Origin: Bedellia somnulentella
Lineage: Eukaryota > Arthropoda > Insecta > Lepidoptera > Bedelliidae
Direction of reading: 5' to 3'
Assembly (NCBI GenBank): GCA_963576735.1
Contig: OY755197.1
Coordinates: 3,360,501-3,424,500 of the forward strand
Length of the DNA: 64,000 nucleotides
Shown here in pieces: positions 1-10,600 of the stretch (positions within the stretch are counted from its first letter, which is position 1; each line of letters starts with the position of its first letter). Below the pieces are notes generated by a model. The model made no database searches. It was given only the letters and a program-made list of their open reading frames with translations, and was not told the DNA's origin. A program made the translations under genes and the position numbers.

Positions 1-128
1 ATAAAATATTTAGATTTGACATTTATAAAATTATTACTATGACATAAGTGGAATAAATCGTATTATTACTATGACTTGACATTTCTAATACTTACTATGA
101 TGGATTTAATAAATAATTATTAATGACA

Positions 129-262
129 GATTGATAAGATAATTGTTTAATCCTCTCTTCCATTTTGCTATACCCGACAGGGTCCATAAATACTAATGTA
201 AATGATATAACAGCTGTATACAACTTTATGGATTGCAAAAATAAATGAAATGAAATGAAATG
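129..262 (+). mobile_element. LINE 3' terminal fragment with AAATG tail
   Basis: Short non-coding stretch ending in four or more AAATG units after a GGATTGCAAAAATAAATG segment. This looks like the 3' tail of a non-LTR retrotransposon. No coding part is left, so the clade is unknown. The DNA before it (1-128) is AT-rich with a loose repeat of TATTACTATGACTTGACATT and no gene. Confidence 0.4.
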
Positions 263-441
263 AAATTTTTAGCCCGACTCTGTTTCATGTATATTACAGG
301 ATTAGGACTGTCTTATCCTCTTTACTTCACATCATTAGATAAATATGTTAATCTTGCGTGCACTGTTGTGATACAAGCTGTCGTTTTAAGTAAATTTGCC
401 GTTGGTTTTACATGGGTTTTATGGGTCAAATATTTGGTATT

Positions 442-704
442 ATGTTTGGTAAAAGGGATCTATAGAGCTAGTGGGGATGGTAATGTTAGTAGAGGACGAC
501 CACGGAGAACACACTTGGACCAAATTGAGAGTGTGCTCAAAAAGGCTGGCGTCCGAAGTATGAAGAATAAAAGAGCATGTGTGAAAAGATTGATGGATGT
601 AAACGAAGCTAGAGAGGTTTGTCAGGATCGTACGAAGTGGCGATCGATAGTCTCTGCCTACCCCAATGGGAATTAATAGCGTGAGTATATGTGTGTATGT
701 ATGT
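442..704 (+). mobile_element. RTE-type LINE, 5'-truncated 3' end
   Basis: Encodes the last ~75 residues of the RTE reverse-transcriptase protein found complete at 51614-54678, from VKGIYRA through GRPRRTHLDQIESVLKK to the terminal SAYPNGN. It then has GCGTGAGTATATG and a short GTAT tail. A perfect 12-bp target duplication, ATATTTGGTATT, lies at 430-441 and 705-716, so the boundaries are firm. The open frame that runs in from 260 is an accident of the insertion site and not a separate gene. Confidence 0.9.
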
Positions 705-716
705 ATATTTGGTATT

Positions 717-1509
717 TAGAGATGTTTTCATTTATACATACATATGTCATATAATAAGCTATACATTATGCTATAAACTGACATAATTTTGCCATAACAG
801 ACGGAAACATCAAAAGATAAAAAATATTAAGTGATATAAAGACGCGGCAATATTTGTATTCAAAATGTGTTACTGAAAATGATAACCAAACAACAAAATT
901 ATCAATAAAAAGTGAGATAGATGATACAAAAGGACTATGAGAGACAGAGACGCGTAGAGGCAATATCGAAAAATTCAATTGAATCGTTTATGATACGGTA
1001 AGCACTTTACGTACATCTTTAATATTTTTCCCTTTTTGCAAGAGTATCATATTGAAGACAACTTTCATGAAGGATTTATAAAACTACCCAGCGATTCAGC
1101 GAAGGCAAATAAAAATTAAATTCATTTCGAAATTGTAACTGATGAAGGAAAAAATACATATGTTCATGCCATTATTACCCGTTGGGGTAAGCAAATACTA
1201 TCATATAAATGGCAGCTAAATTTAACCTGATGTTCAAAAAACCCTGCGATTCTTGAATGACATACAAGAAAGATGAATTGGTGAAAGTTGTGGAAAGCCG
1301 ATGGATAAGGGGAGCAAAGGGCTGTTCCATGGGGGAGAAGAGAAAATTTGAGGAATACCTATGTTCAGCTGTGGACGTCTTTTGGCTGATGATTATGATA
1401 TATATATTTTTTTACAAGACATACTGTGGCGTTAAAAAACGGAAATTATATAAACTGACACTTTATTTATAATCTTTTGTTTTGTTAATGCTGAAACTTA
1501 GGGCTTAGA
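717..1509. other. AT-rich stretch, nothing recognised
   Basis: No repeat, RNA gene or convincing reading frame was recognised. A 71-codon open frame at 1257-1472 has low-complexity, AT-driven composition and no motif I know. Confidence 0.5.
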
Positions 1510-1760
1510 CTGCTGTGTAGTTTCGGCTTAGAATAGCGCTTCCCCATTTCTTCCGGTCGGTGTACGTAAAAGGCGACTAACGGTATGAGGGCTTTTAAGG
1601 GATTTTTGGGCGATGCGGTTGGAGACCCATCACCAAAAAACTTTATTTCACCATCTTTTCCCCACACAACTTCCAAAAGTGGATGAGGAATTTCTAACTT
1701 CTTAGCTCTGGCTACCCCTTATAGGTATTTATAGCCGTGAGTATATGTATGTATGTAGTA
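1510..1760 (+). mobile_element. SINE1 copy, near full length
   Basis: Starts with the family's 5' end (GTGTAGT..CGGCTTAGAATAG) and contains the shared middle GGCGATGCGGTTGGAGACCC. It ends in CTGGCTACCCC..TTATAGCCGTGAGTATATG plus a GTAT tail. GGTTGGAGACCC resembles a pol III B box, but I could not identify the parent RNA of the head. The 3' end matches the RTE LINE. Confidence 0.85.
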
Positions 1761-1844
1761 TTTATATATATACAGCAGGAATAAATGGGTAAGTGCTGTT
1801 TTAAGGTAACACTGCTATTCTAATAACAATATATTACTGAAAAA

Positions 1845-2209
1845 TAAAGAAAGAAAGAAAGAAAGAAAGAAAAACGTTTATTCGCCACAAGAAGAACAAG
1901 TAACATAATACAAAAAATAATTTACAACTTAATCTTAACAACATTTAAAATAAATTAGTTATAAAATAAAAAATAATAAAAAACAAAAAAGAGAATCAAT
2001 AAAAAACATACAAAAATTTGTCATGCACTTCCCGTGCCACCCGAACAGCGAATTGGTGCTGTCTCAGCATTTTCTGTGAGCTTTTGACTCACAGAACTGA
2101 TTTTCAGACAACACCATGGCAGAGTGACATCAGAGGCATCTCACGAAACAGAAATGGCAGTATTACCTTAATAAACAATTACAAAATAATAATAAAACAA
2201 TAATATATA

Positions 2210-2272
<63 letters not shown>

Positions 2273-2830
2273 TTATACATCGATCTCACAATATATATAC
2301 ATACTATTCACTAAATACATATCTATAATTCCTACGAGTATATATACAAAAATTATAAATTGCTATATCAAATAATCGAAGCTTGTTTTCGAGAAAAATA
2401 AAATACATATTTAAATTGGAGAACTAATTATACTGTAAATAATGCTAGTAAATAAAATTAAATAAAATACACAAAATATATTTAATACCTGCGGTTACTG
2501 TTGGGCCAGCAAGAACTCCCTTAGTTTACGTCTAAAGGTGTTCCTGCCAACCGCATCACGGATTGGTGGTGGGAGATCATTCCAGCACTTGGACGCTGCA
2601 AACCTGAAAGAACCTCGAAATGCGGCAGTCCGATGCATTGGCAAGATCGCCCTGACTTTGAACTGATAGCCAATATTTGACCATTGCAGTTTTTTGTACA
2701 AATAAGCCGGTGATTCTTGCTTTACAACATCGAACATCAAAGTGGCGAGATGTAATTGTCTTCGCGCTTGCATGTTTAGGAGCTTTGCATCGTCCAAGTA
2801 CGGCCTGACGTGGGATCGGGGAGGGAAAAA
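1845..2830 (-). mobile_element. CR1/Jockey-type LINE, 5'-truncated, TTTC tail
   Basis: Minus-strand LINE end. The C-terminal coding part is at 2495-2830. The 3' UTR follows at about 1875-2494, and a (GAAA)n run at 1845-1872 on the plus strand is the TTTC tail. The UTR contains an (AT)n microsatellite at 2205-2270. No target duplication was found by eye. Confidence 0.7.
2495..2830 (-). pseudogene. LINE reverse-transcriptase C-terminal fragment
   Basis: About 110 codons corresponding to the region downstream of the RT domain in CR1/Jockey-like LINEs. The typical pattern HRTAAFRGSFRFAASKCWNDLPP is present in part (AASKCWNDLP, residues ~67-76 of the open part), followed by IRDAVGRNTFRRKLREFL. 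RT motifs are absent because the copy is 5'-truncated at about 2830. The stop codon is natural for the family. Confidence 0.75.
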
Positions 2831-3195
2831 GGGTGTATAAACATATTAGAACAGTAAAAATTCAAAGTGCAAAAAGGTTCCATCAATCAAAAGGCCTTCA
2901 ACACAATAACAATGACGTATTAAATGCTCGATTCCGGTCGGAACGCTTGTTAGGAGGTTGTAGGCGTGAAATGACAGTAATAACGACGAACGAACACAAG
3001 GCCTGCAGAGAACCCCTGTTGAAACACAGCCTTCACTGGAACAGGTTTACAGTTGACGACACGACTTGCGATAGGGAAATTGATTAGAGTTTAGTTCATT
3101 CAATGCAAATATTCAGTCATATTGAAATTATTTTTTTATTGAAAAGCAACATATAGAAAAAAAATCTGTTATTTTAGACAAACATTACAAACATA
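2831..3195. other. Unassigned stretch
   Basis: Slightly higher GC than its surroundings, with an 84-codon open frame on plus (2833-3087) that has no recognisable domain. No repeat was identified. Confidence 0.4.
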
Positions 3196-4050
3196 CATAT
3201 AGGCACGCCATTTGTTCCCATTGGGGAAGGCAGAGACTATCGATCGCCACTTCGTAAGATCCTGTAAAACCTATCTACCGGCGTTTACTTTCATCAATAT
3301 TTTAATACATTCATATCTTTATAAGTAATGAAAGGTTATGTGATCGTGTGAGGAATGATGTGATTCGTGAAAGGTGTGGTGTAAAAGATGATATTGTAAG
3401 AAGGATAGAAAAAGGAATGTTGAGATGGTTTGGGCACATAGAGAGGATGGATGACAGTAAATTGGTGAAAGGGATATATAGAGCCAATGTGGAAGGTAAT
3501 GTTAGTAGAGGACGACCTCGGAGGACACATTTGGATCAAATAGGAAATGTGCTCAAAAAGGCAGGTGTCCGCAGTATGAAGAATAAAAGAGCATGTATGA
3601 AAAGATTGATGGATGTAAACGAAGCCAGAGAGGTTTGCCAGGAACGTACAAAGTGGCGATCGATAGTCTCTGCCTACCCCAATGGGAACTAACGGCGTGA
3701 GAATATGTATGTATGTATGTATGTATCTTTATAAGCACACTTTCATTGGTCCAAATATGTCCACTGTGGTCACTCTCTACAAATAACAATTCTTCCAGAC
3801 ACATTAAAAGATACTAAATTGTGTTTGTCTTTCACAATATTTTTGATGCTGTCTTTTCACACATACTTTTTCAACATTCTCTATTTGATTTGGCACAATC
3901 ATCCACATTGGCTCGGTCAACAAAATGTTATTCTCTTTTTCAATAAATCAACGTAACATTCCTTTTTCACATTGTTTTACAACAACATTTATTACAACTC
4001 GATTGTCACGAATAACACAATTTCTCACACAATCACATATCCTAACCGCG
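3196..4050 (-). mobile_element. Older RTE LINE fragment, minus strand, interrupted
   Basis: The 3' end (3196-3313) reads back from an ACATACAT tail through TTCCCATTGGGG and GCAGAGACTATCGATCGCCA. The element resumes at 3736 after a younger insertion and stays recognisable, with many changes, to about 4050 (CACGAATAACACAATTTCTC). It encodes the C-terminal RTE region but is too mutated to be open. Confidence 0.75.
3326..3723 (+). mobile_element. Younger RTE LINE fragment inserted in the older one
   Basis: Plus-strand, 5'-truncated RTE end that is open for 114 codons (3348-3692), including GMLRWFGHIERMDD and the terminal SAYPNGN, then a GTAT tail. A 12-bp duplication, TATCTTTATAAG, lies at 3314-3325 and 3724-3735. 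It splits the older minus-strand RTE copy, which dates the two relative to each other. Confidence 0.9.
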
Positions 4051-4289
4051 TACTATAAATACCCTCCCCTCAGCCCCACTGACAGGCTTATAACACGTGA
4101 CATTAAAACTAGGCTTTCAACAAAGCGGGTGACGAAGATTAAACCATCAGTTGCTGACAAATGGAGTGATTAAACATTAAACTGTATGGGGTATTATAAC
4201 CGTTCATACTAACTGTACTTAGTTGCCATCGTGTAGCGTTAGCTTAGAATAATGCTACTCTATGAAAGTGAGAAAATTTTAACCATTTA
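4051..4289. other. Unassigned stretch
   Basis: No supported element or gene is visible. Confidence 0.4.
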
Positions 4290-4469
4290 TAACATAACAT
4301 AAACGTTCACGCCGAATATCCCCGAAGGGGTTGGAAGAGGTACTAATACTTCTGAACATCACGTGACTTTGTCACCTGGTGTTCAGAGTACCCACGTTTT
4401 GCTTCGACAGCGTCCTCACGTGATAGGGGGCAGGCCTATCGCCATTTTGTACGAATACACTGTATTTGT
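4290..4469 (-). mobile_element. SINE2 copy, 5'-truncated
   Basis: Minus-strand copy. The tail appears as AACATAACATAA, followed by ACGTTCACGCCGAATATCCC, the GGTGTTCAGAGTACCC block and AGGGGGCAGGCCTATCGCC. It lacks the tRNA-like head. Confidence 0.85.
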
Positions 4470-4584
4470 CCATTTTGTAGTGTATTGAACCATTTACTTT
4501 TAAACAAAAAGCGTATAGCGTGAATTTTTCGTTATTTTGATTGTTTATAAATAAATAGGGATATTTGGATATTATTGTCGTGTT

Positions 4585-4792
4585 TGCTGTGTTGTGCCGG
4601 CTTAGAATGTCACTACCCCTTTCTACCCACGGGTGTCCTAAGAGGTACCTTAATGTATGGGGCATTTTTAAGATGTTTTTGGGTGATGCGGTATGAGACC
4701 CATCTCCAATAATACTTTGTTTCTACCACCTTGCCCTCTATCAACTTCCGAATGAGGCTGAGAAGTTTGTAGCTCTGAAGCTCTGGCTACAT
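4585..4792 (+). mobile_element. SINE1 copy, 3' end lost
   Basis: The 5' end (GTGCCGGCTTAGAATGTCAC) and middle are clear. The copy stops within CTCTGGCTAC, so the shared 3' stem-loop and GTAT tail are missing. It belongs to a subfamily with TTTCTACCCACGGGTG. Confidence 0.8.
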
Positions 4793-5114
4793 ATTTTTTT
4801 AATCTTATTACTAACAAGAAATGGTACCATGTTCTAGTAATAAAGTATGTTAATAAAAACGGCAAATAAATGAGCAAATAATGAATCTTGTAGACAACTC
4901 CTTGTGATACTTTCAGTGTATTTTCTATTTCAAGTTGAGTTTTCATAAGAAACTCATTTATTTATTCGTTTGTAAAGTTCAGTATTTTGGTAAACTATAT
5001 TTACTTAGAAATTTTATCAATTAACCGAGCGTACTAACAAAAATAAACTTTCTTCAGAAATTTAAACGCAACTGTCTTTAGCTTTTGTTATATTGAGTTT
5101 TTCTTAGATATCTG

Positions 5115-5225
5115 TAGTATCGGCTTAGAATAGCACTATAAAATAGCATTATACAAATAAAAAAAAAATGTTTAAAAATTGCTTATTCTTAAGCTCTGGC
5201 TAACCCTCCTAGGGATTTGTAAATG
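5115..5225 (+). mobile_element. SINE1 remnant with internal deletion
   Basis: The 5' end (AGTATCGGCTTAGAATAGCA) is joined, after an AT-rich patch, to the 3' part AGCTCTGGCTAACCC..AGGGATTTGTAA. About half of the element is missing. Confidence 0.6.
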
Positions 5226-5290
5226 TATATAACAACCTTAGTAATTCAGTTGAAGAAAGCGTCTGTCTCTTATGCAGAGTTAGATGGCCA

Positions 5291-5525
5291 ACATACATAT
5301 ACTCGGGTATAAATCCCTAGCAGGGGTACCCAGAGCTAAGGAGTTAAAAATTCCTCCGCCACTATTGGAAGTTATTGGAAGTTAAGTGTGGAAAAGATGA
5401 TAAAATAAATGTTGTTGGTGATGGGTCTCCAACCGCATCACCCAAAAATCCATTAATAAGCCCTACCCTTAGTCACTTCTTACGTACACCCACAGTAAGA
5501 AACGGTGTAGTGCTATTCTAAGCTC
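5291..5525 (-). mobile_element. SINE1 copy
   Basis: Minus-strand copy from an ACATACAT tail to the 5' block TAGTGCTATTCTAAGC. It includes GGTGATGGGTCTCCAACCGC. Confidence 0.8.
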
Positions 5526-5730
5526 TAAAGAGCCTACACAGATATTTCTTTTACTTTTGTACTACTTTCGCGGAATAAATAAAAATGCGGATAGTGTGAG
5601 ATGTATCACCAACCACATTGAAACACGTAATACATCATGATCAACGTCACACTCGTCATCAAAACTCGTCATGCCTTTACTAAATACATCGCGCTATCGA
5701 AGTTTCGGCGATACTTAGACATAAATATAA

Positions 5731-6075
5731 GGCCATAGAGCTTTAGAGCAAGAAACTCCTCAGCCATATTTGGAAGTTAATAGGGGACAAGATGATAGAT
5801 ATAAAGTATCGTTGGTGATGGGTCTCCAACGGCATCGCCCAAAAACCACTTAAAAAAGCCCAATACCCTTAGTCACCCTTAGTCAACCTTTATTTTACCA
5901 TCTTTTCCCCACTAAACTTTCCAAAAGTGGCTGAGGAATTTCTAATTCCTTAGCTCTGGCTACCCCATCTAGGGATTTATAACCGTGAGTATATGTATGT
6001 ATGTACCCTTAGTCACAGCTTACGACACCCGTGGGTAGAAAAGTGTGGTGACATTGTAAGCCGGCACTACACGGC
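5731..6075 (-). mobile_element. SINE1 copy interrupted by another SINE1
   Basis: The minus-strand copy runs 5731-5876 and resumes at 6017-6075 (ending in AAGCCGGCACTACACGG). It is split by a plus-strand SINE1 fragment. Confidence 0.8.
5877..6004 (+). mobile_element. 5'-truncated SINE1 nested in SINE1
   Basis: Only the 3' half plus the GTAT tail is present. It is flanked by a perfect 12-bp duplication, ACCCTTAGTCAC, at 5865-5876 and 6005-6016. 5' truncation with a target duplication is the mark of LINE-type target-primed insertion. Confidence 0.88.
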
Positions 6076-7456
6076 TACTATACTTAGAATAAATATAAAG
6101 ATATGTAACACACGATTACCCACCGCTCCAAAAACAATAAGTTTACAAGTTTACAAACGGGATAGAAGATTTTACAATGAATAACTTAATGCCCTGTGGA
6201 TATATTTGTAATTAAAAATAATTATGATGGTAAAACAGATGACGTTTTATTTGCTTTAAATGATTTGAAGTTGTATAAGGCAGTGTTTACTATCTTATGA
6301 TAGACCACTAGCTTCTACGTCTAGAAACAGCTGAGGATAACATTTTATGATAAATAAATATATATTTTTAGCCTTCGATGTTATATACATTTTTGTTATA
6401 TATTAATGTGATAGCATCGTAATATAATCGCATATTTATATAACTGCAAATCATTATTTTAACTTGACCGGTGTAATATGTCCCTATGTACATACATACA
6501 TACACACATATACATACATATTCTCTCTCTCATTGTCCCTATGTACATATAGATTTATTTATAAAACATTTCATTTATTGAAATAATAATTTCCTTCGAA
6601 ACCAAACTATATCAGTTCTATAACATAATCCTGACGTCACCTTCTCGAACGGAAAACTACTCAAAGTTTATGAAACTAATCAACCAACGTTTCGGAACTC
6701 AGTGTCAACTTCAAATTAATACTTTAAGAGTTCTTCGTTAAGTGGTTTACAGACTGTTCAACACAGAGACGTATTTTAAAAATTATATTTTAAGATAGTT
6801 CGCACACCAAGCGTAATAATACCCTATTTTTTGGTTATAAATTTGTTGCCATGTAAAGGGCTGTTTCTATTTAGAAGAAACAATTATAGCTTTAAATTTT
6901 TCATTCTTTTATTATTAATTAACTTTGTCGATCGACTTTAATAGTTAAAAAATGTTGCCTTTAAATGCTGCTATTAATTAAATGATATTATCCTTTTTTT
7001 TAAATACTATGTTAGTTGCATTTTTACACGGCAAAAAAATCAGCTAAAATGGCCAATCTAAACTTGTGAAGTATTAGCAATAGCACCTTGCTTAAAAAAT
7101 AAATTTATGTTTATGATTAAATTTAAAAGTTCTCATGTGGTAAATCAACTTTTTGTAGTCTGGATTGCGGTATTTCTTTTAATTCAAGAACACCTCCTTT
7201 AAATAAGTAAACATGTGTTATTTCGCTGATTTGATATTTTGGTATCGGCTCTACCTGAAAAAATAGCAAAATAGTATAACGAATCTTGTAGAATTCGATT
7301 CGATGTAGAGATAGTTCGGTGTTAAATATAATATGTAATAACTAACTTATTAATCTCTCACTATATCGTTTTTGAATGTATATCAGTTTGTTTTTATATA
7401 TTATATTTCCTTGATTTTCAAGGAATTTAACAGTCACTCTAGACTACTCTCACGGT
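6076..7456. other. AT-rich, no gene recognised; contains a tail-only insertion
   Basis: Low-GC DNA without a supported reading frame. The one structured item is at 6479-6549: a 16-bp direct repeat, TGTCCCTATGTACATA (6479-6494 and 6534-6549), flanks 39 bp of ACAT-like repeat. It looks like a retroposition event that copied only the tail. Confidence 0.5.
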
Positions 7457-7656
7457 NNNNNNNNNNNNNNNNNNNNNNNNNNNNNNNNNNNNNNNNNNNN
7501 NNNNNNNNNNNNNNNNNNNNNNNNNNNNNNNNNNNNNNNNNNNNNNNNNNNNNNNNNNNNNNNNNNNNNNNNNNNNNNNNNNNNNNNNNNNNNNNNNNNN
7601 NNNNNNNNNNNNNNNNNNNNNNNNNNNNNNNNNNNNNNNNNNNNNNNNNNNNNNNN
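7457..7656. other. Assembly gap (200 N)
   Basis: Exactly 200 N, a round number typical of a placeholder of unknown true size. It abuts the satellite array, so the array probably extends into the gap. Confidence 0.98.
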
Positions 7657-10600
7657 TGTACGATACGAATGAAGGGTTAAAAGCTCTTCATAATTATACG
7701 ACTTGATATGTGTTGCATAGAACTAACTAAGGCGCTTCTATTGATACCACTTACAGTGTGGCTAGGAGCTTCTGGTCGACTTTATCATAGCAATTTGTAT
7801 AAGCGCAATCGGCCGCTGGATTGTACCATACGAATGAAGGGTTAAAAGCTCTTCATAATAATATGACTTTATATGTTTTGCATAGAACTAACCAAGGCGC
7901 TTCTATTGACACCACTAACAGTGTGGCTAGAAGCTTTTGGTCGAATTTATCTTAGCTTATTGTATGAGCGCAATCGGCCGCTGGATTGTACCATACGAAT
8001 GAAGGGTTAAAAGCTCTTCATAAAAATATGACTTGATATGTTCTGCATAGAACTAACCAAGGCGCTTCTATTGATACTACTTACAGTGTGGCTAGAAGCT
8101 TTTGGTCGACTTTATCATAGCAATTTGTATGAGCGCAATCGGCCGCTGGATTATACCATACGAATGAAGGGTTAAAAGCTCTTCATAAAAATATGACTTG
8201 ATATCTTCTGCATAGAACTAACCAAGGCGCTTCTATTGATACTACTTACAGTGTGGCTAGAAGCTTTTGGTCGACTTTATCATAGCAATTTGTATGAGCG
8301 CAATCGGCCGCTGGATTATACCATACGAATGAAGGGTTAAAAGCTCTTCATAATAATATAACTTGATATGTGTTGCACAGAACTAACTAAGGCGCTTCTA
8401 TCGACACTATTGACAGAGTGGCTAGAAGCTTTGGGTCTAGGTATAATAGCTTTCTTTCAATTTTGTCATTTCGACCGTAAACTCTACATATTAAAGGAGG
8501 GTTAAAAGCTCTTCATAATGGATTGTATGGATCATGGTATTAAAGGACATATTCACACGCTTCTATTGACACCACTATCAGGGTGGCTAGAAGCTTTTGG
8601 ACGACGTTATCTTAGCTATTTGTATGAGCACAATCGGCCGCTGGATTGTACCTTACGAATGAAGGGTTAAAAGCTCTTCATAAAAATATGACTTGATATG
8701 TTCTGCATAGAACTAACCAAGGCGCTTCTATTGATACTACTTACAGTGTGGCTAGAAGCTTTTGGTCGACTTTATCATAGCAATTTGTATGAGCGCAATC
8801 GGCCGCTGGATTATACCATACGAATGAAGGGTTTAAAAGCTCTTCATAATAATATGACTTGATATGTGTTGCATAGAACTAACTAAGGTGCTTCTATCGA
8901 CACTATTGACAGTGTGGCTAGAAGCTTTTGGTTGACTTTATCATAGCAATTTGTATAAGCACAATCGGCCGCTGGATTGTACCATACGAATGAAGGGTTA
9001 AAAGCTCTTCATAATAATATAACTTGACATGATTTGCATAGAACTAACCAAGGCGTTTCTATTGACATCACTTACAGTGTGGCTAGAAGCTTTGGGTCTA
9101 TATCTAATCGGTTTTTTTCATATTTTTCATTTCGGCTTTATACTCTACATATCAAAGGAGGGTTAAAAGCTCTTCATAATGGTATGTTTGTGTCGTGGTA
9201 TTAAAGCACATACTCACACGCTTCTATTGACACCACTTTCAGGGTGGCTAGAAGCTTTTGGTCGACGTTATCTTAGCTATTTGTATGAGCGCAATCGGCC
9301 GCTGGATTGTACCATACGAATGAAGGGTTAAAAGCTCTTCATAATAATATGACTTGATATGTTTTGCATAGAACTAACCAAGGCGCTTCTATTGATACCA
9401 CTTACAGTGTGGCTAGAAGCTTCTGGTCGACTTTATCATAGCAATTTGTATAAGCGCAATCGGCCGCTGGATTGTACCATACGAATGAAGGGTTAAAAGC
9501 TCTTCATAATAATATAACTTGATATGTGTTGCACAGAACTAACTAAGGCGCTTCTATCGACACTATTGACAGAGTGGCTAGAAGCTTTGGGTCTAGGTTT
9601 AATAGCTTTCTTTCAATTTTGTCATTTCGACCGTAAACTCTACATATTAAAGGAGGGTTAAAAGCTCTTCATAATGGATTGTATGGATCATGGTATTAAA
9701 GGACATATTCACACGCTTCTATTGACACCACTATCAGGGTGGCTAGAAGCTTTTGGACGACGTTATCTTAGCTATTTGTATGAGCACAATCGGCCGCTGG
9801 ATTGTACCTTACGAATGAAGGGTTAAAAGCTCTTCATAATAATATGACTTGATATGTTTTGCATAGAACTAACCAAGGCGCTTCTATTGACACCACTAAC
9901 AGTGTGGCTAGAAGCTTTAGGTCGAATTTATCTTAGCTTATTGTATGAGCGCAATCGGCCGCTGGATTGTATCATACGAATGAAGGGTTAAAAGCTCTTC
10001 ATAATAATATGACTTGATATGTTTTGCATAGAACTAACCAAGGCGCTTCTATTGACACCACTAACAGTGTGGCTAGAAGCTTTTGGTCGAATTTATCTTA
10101 GCTTATTGTATGAGCGCAATCGGCCGCTGGATTGTCCCATACGAATGAAGGGTTAAAAGCTCTTCATAATAATATGACTTGATATGTTTTGCATAGAACT
10201 AACCAAGGCGCTTCTATTGACACCACTAACAGTGTGGCTAGAAGCTTTAGGTCGAATTTATCTTAGCTTATTGTATGAGCGCAATCGGCCGCTGGATTGT
10301 ATCATACGAATGAAGGGTTAAAAGCTCTTCATAATAATATGACTTGATATGTTTTGCATAGAACTAACCAAGGCGCTTCTATTGACACCACTAACAGTGT
10401 GGCTAGAAGCTTTTGGTCGAATTTATCTTAGCTTATTGTATGAGCGCAATCGGCCGCTGGATTGTACCATACGAATGAAGGGTTAAAAGCTCTTCATAAA
10501 AATATGACTTGATATGTTCCGCATAGAACTAACCAAGGCGCTTCTATTGATACTACTTACAGTGTGGCTAGAAGCTTTTGGTCGACTTTATCATAGCAAT

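Noticed and set aside
260..676. 138-codon open frame starting in AT-rich DNA
   Set aside because: Its second half is a truncated RTE LINE end with a 12-bp duplication; the first half is the unrelated target site. The fusion is accidental.
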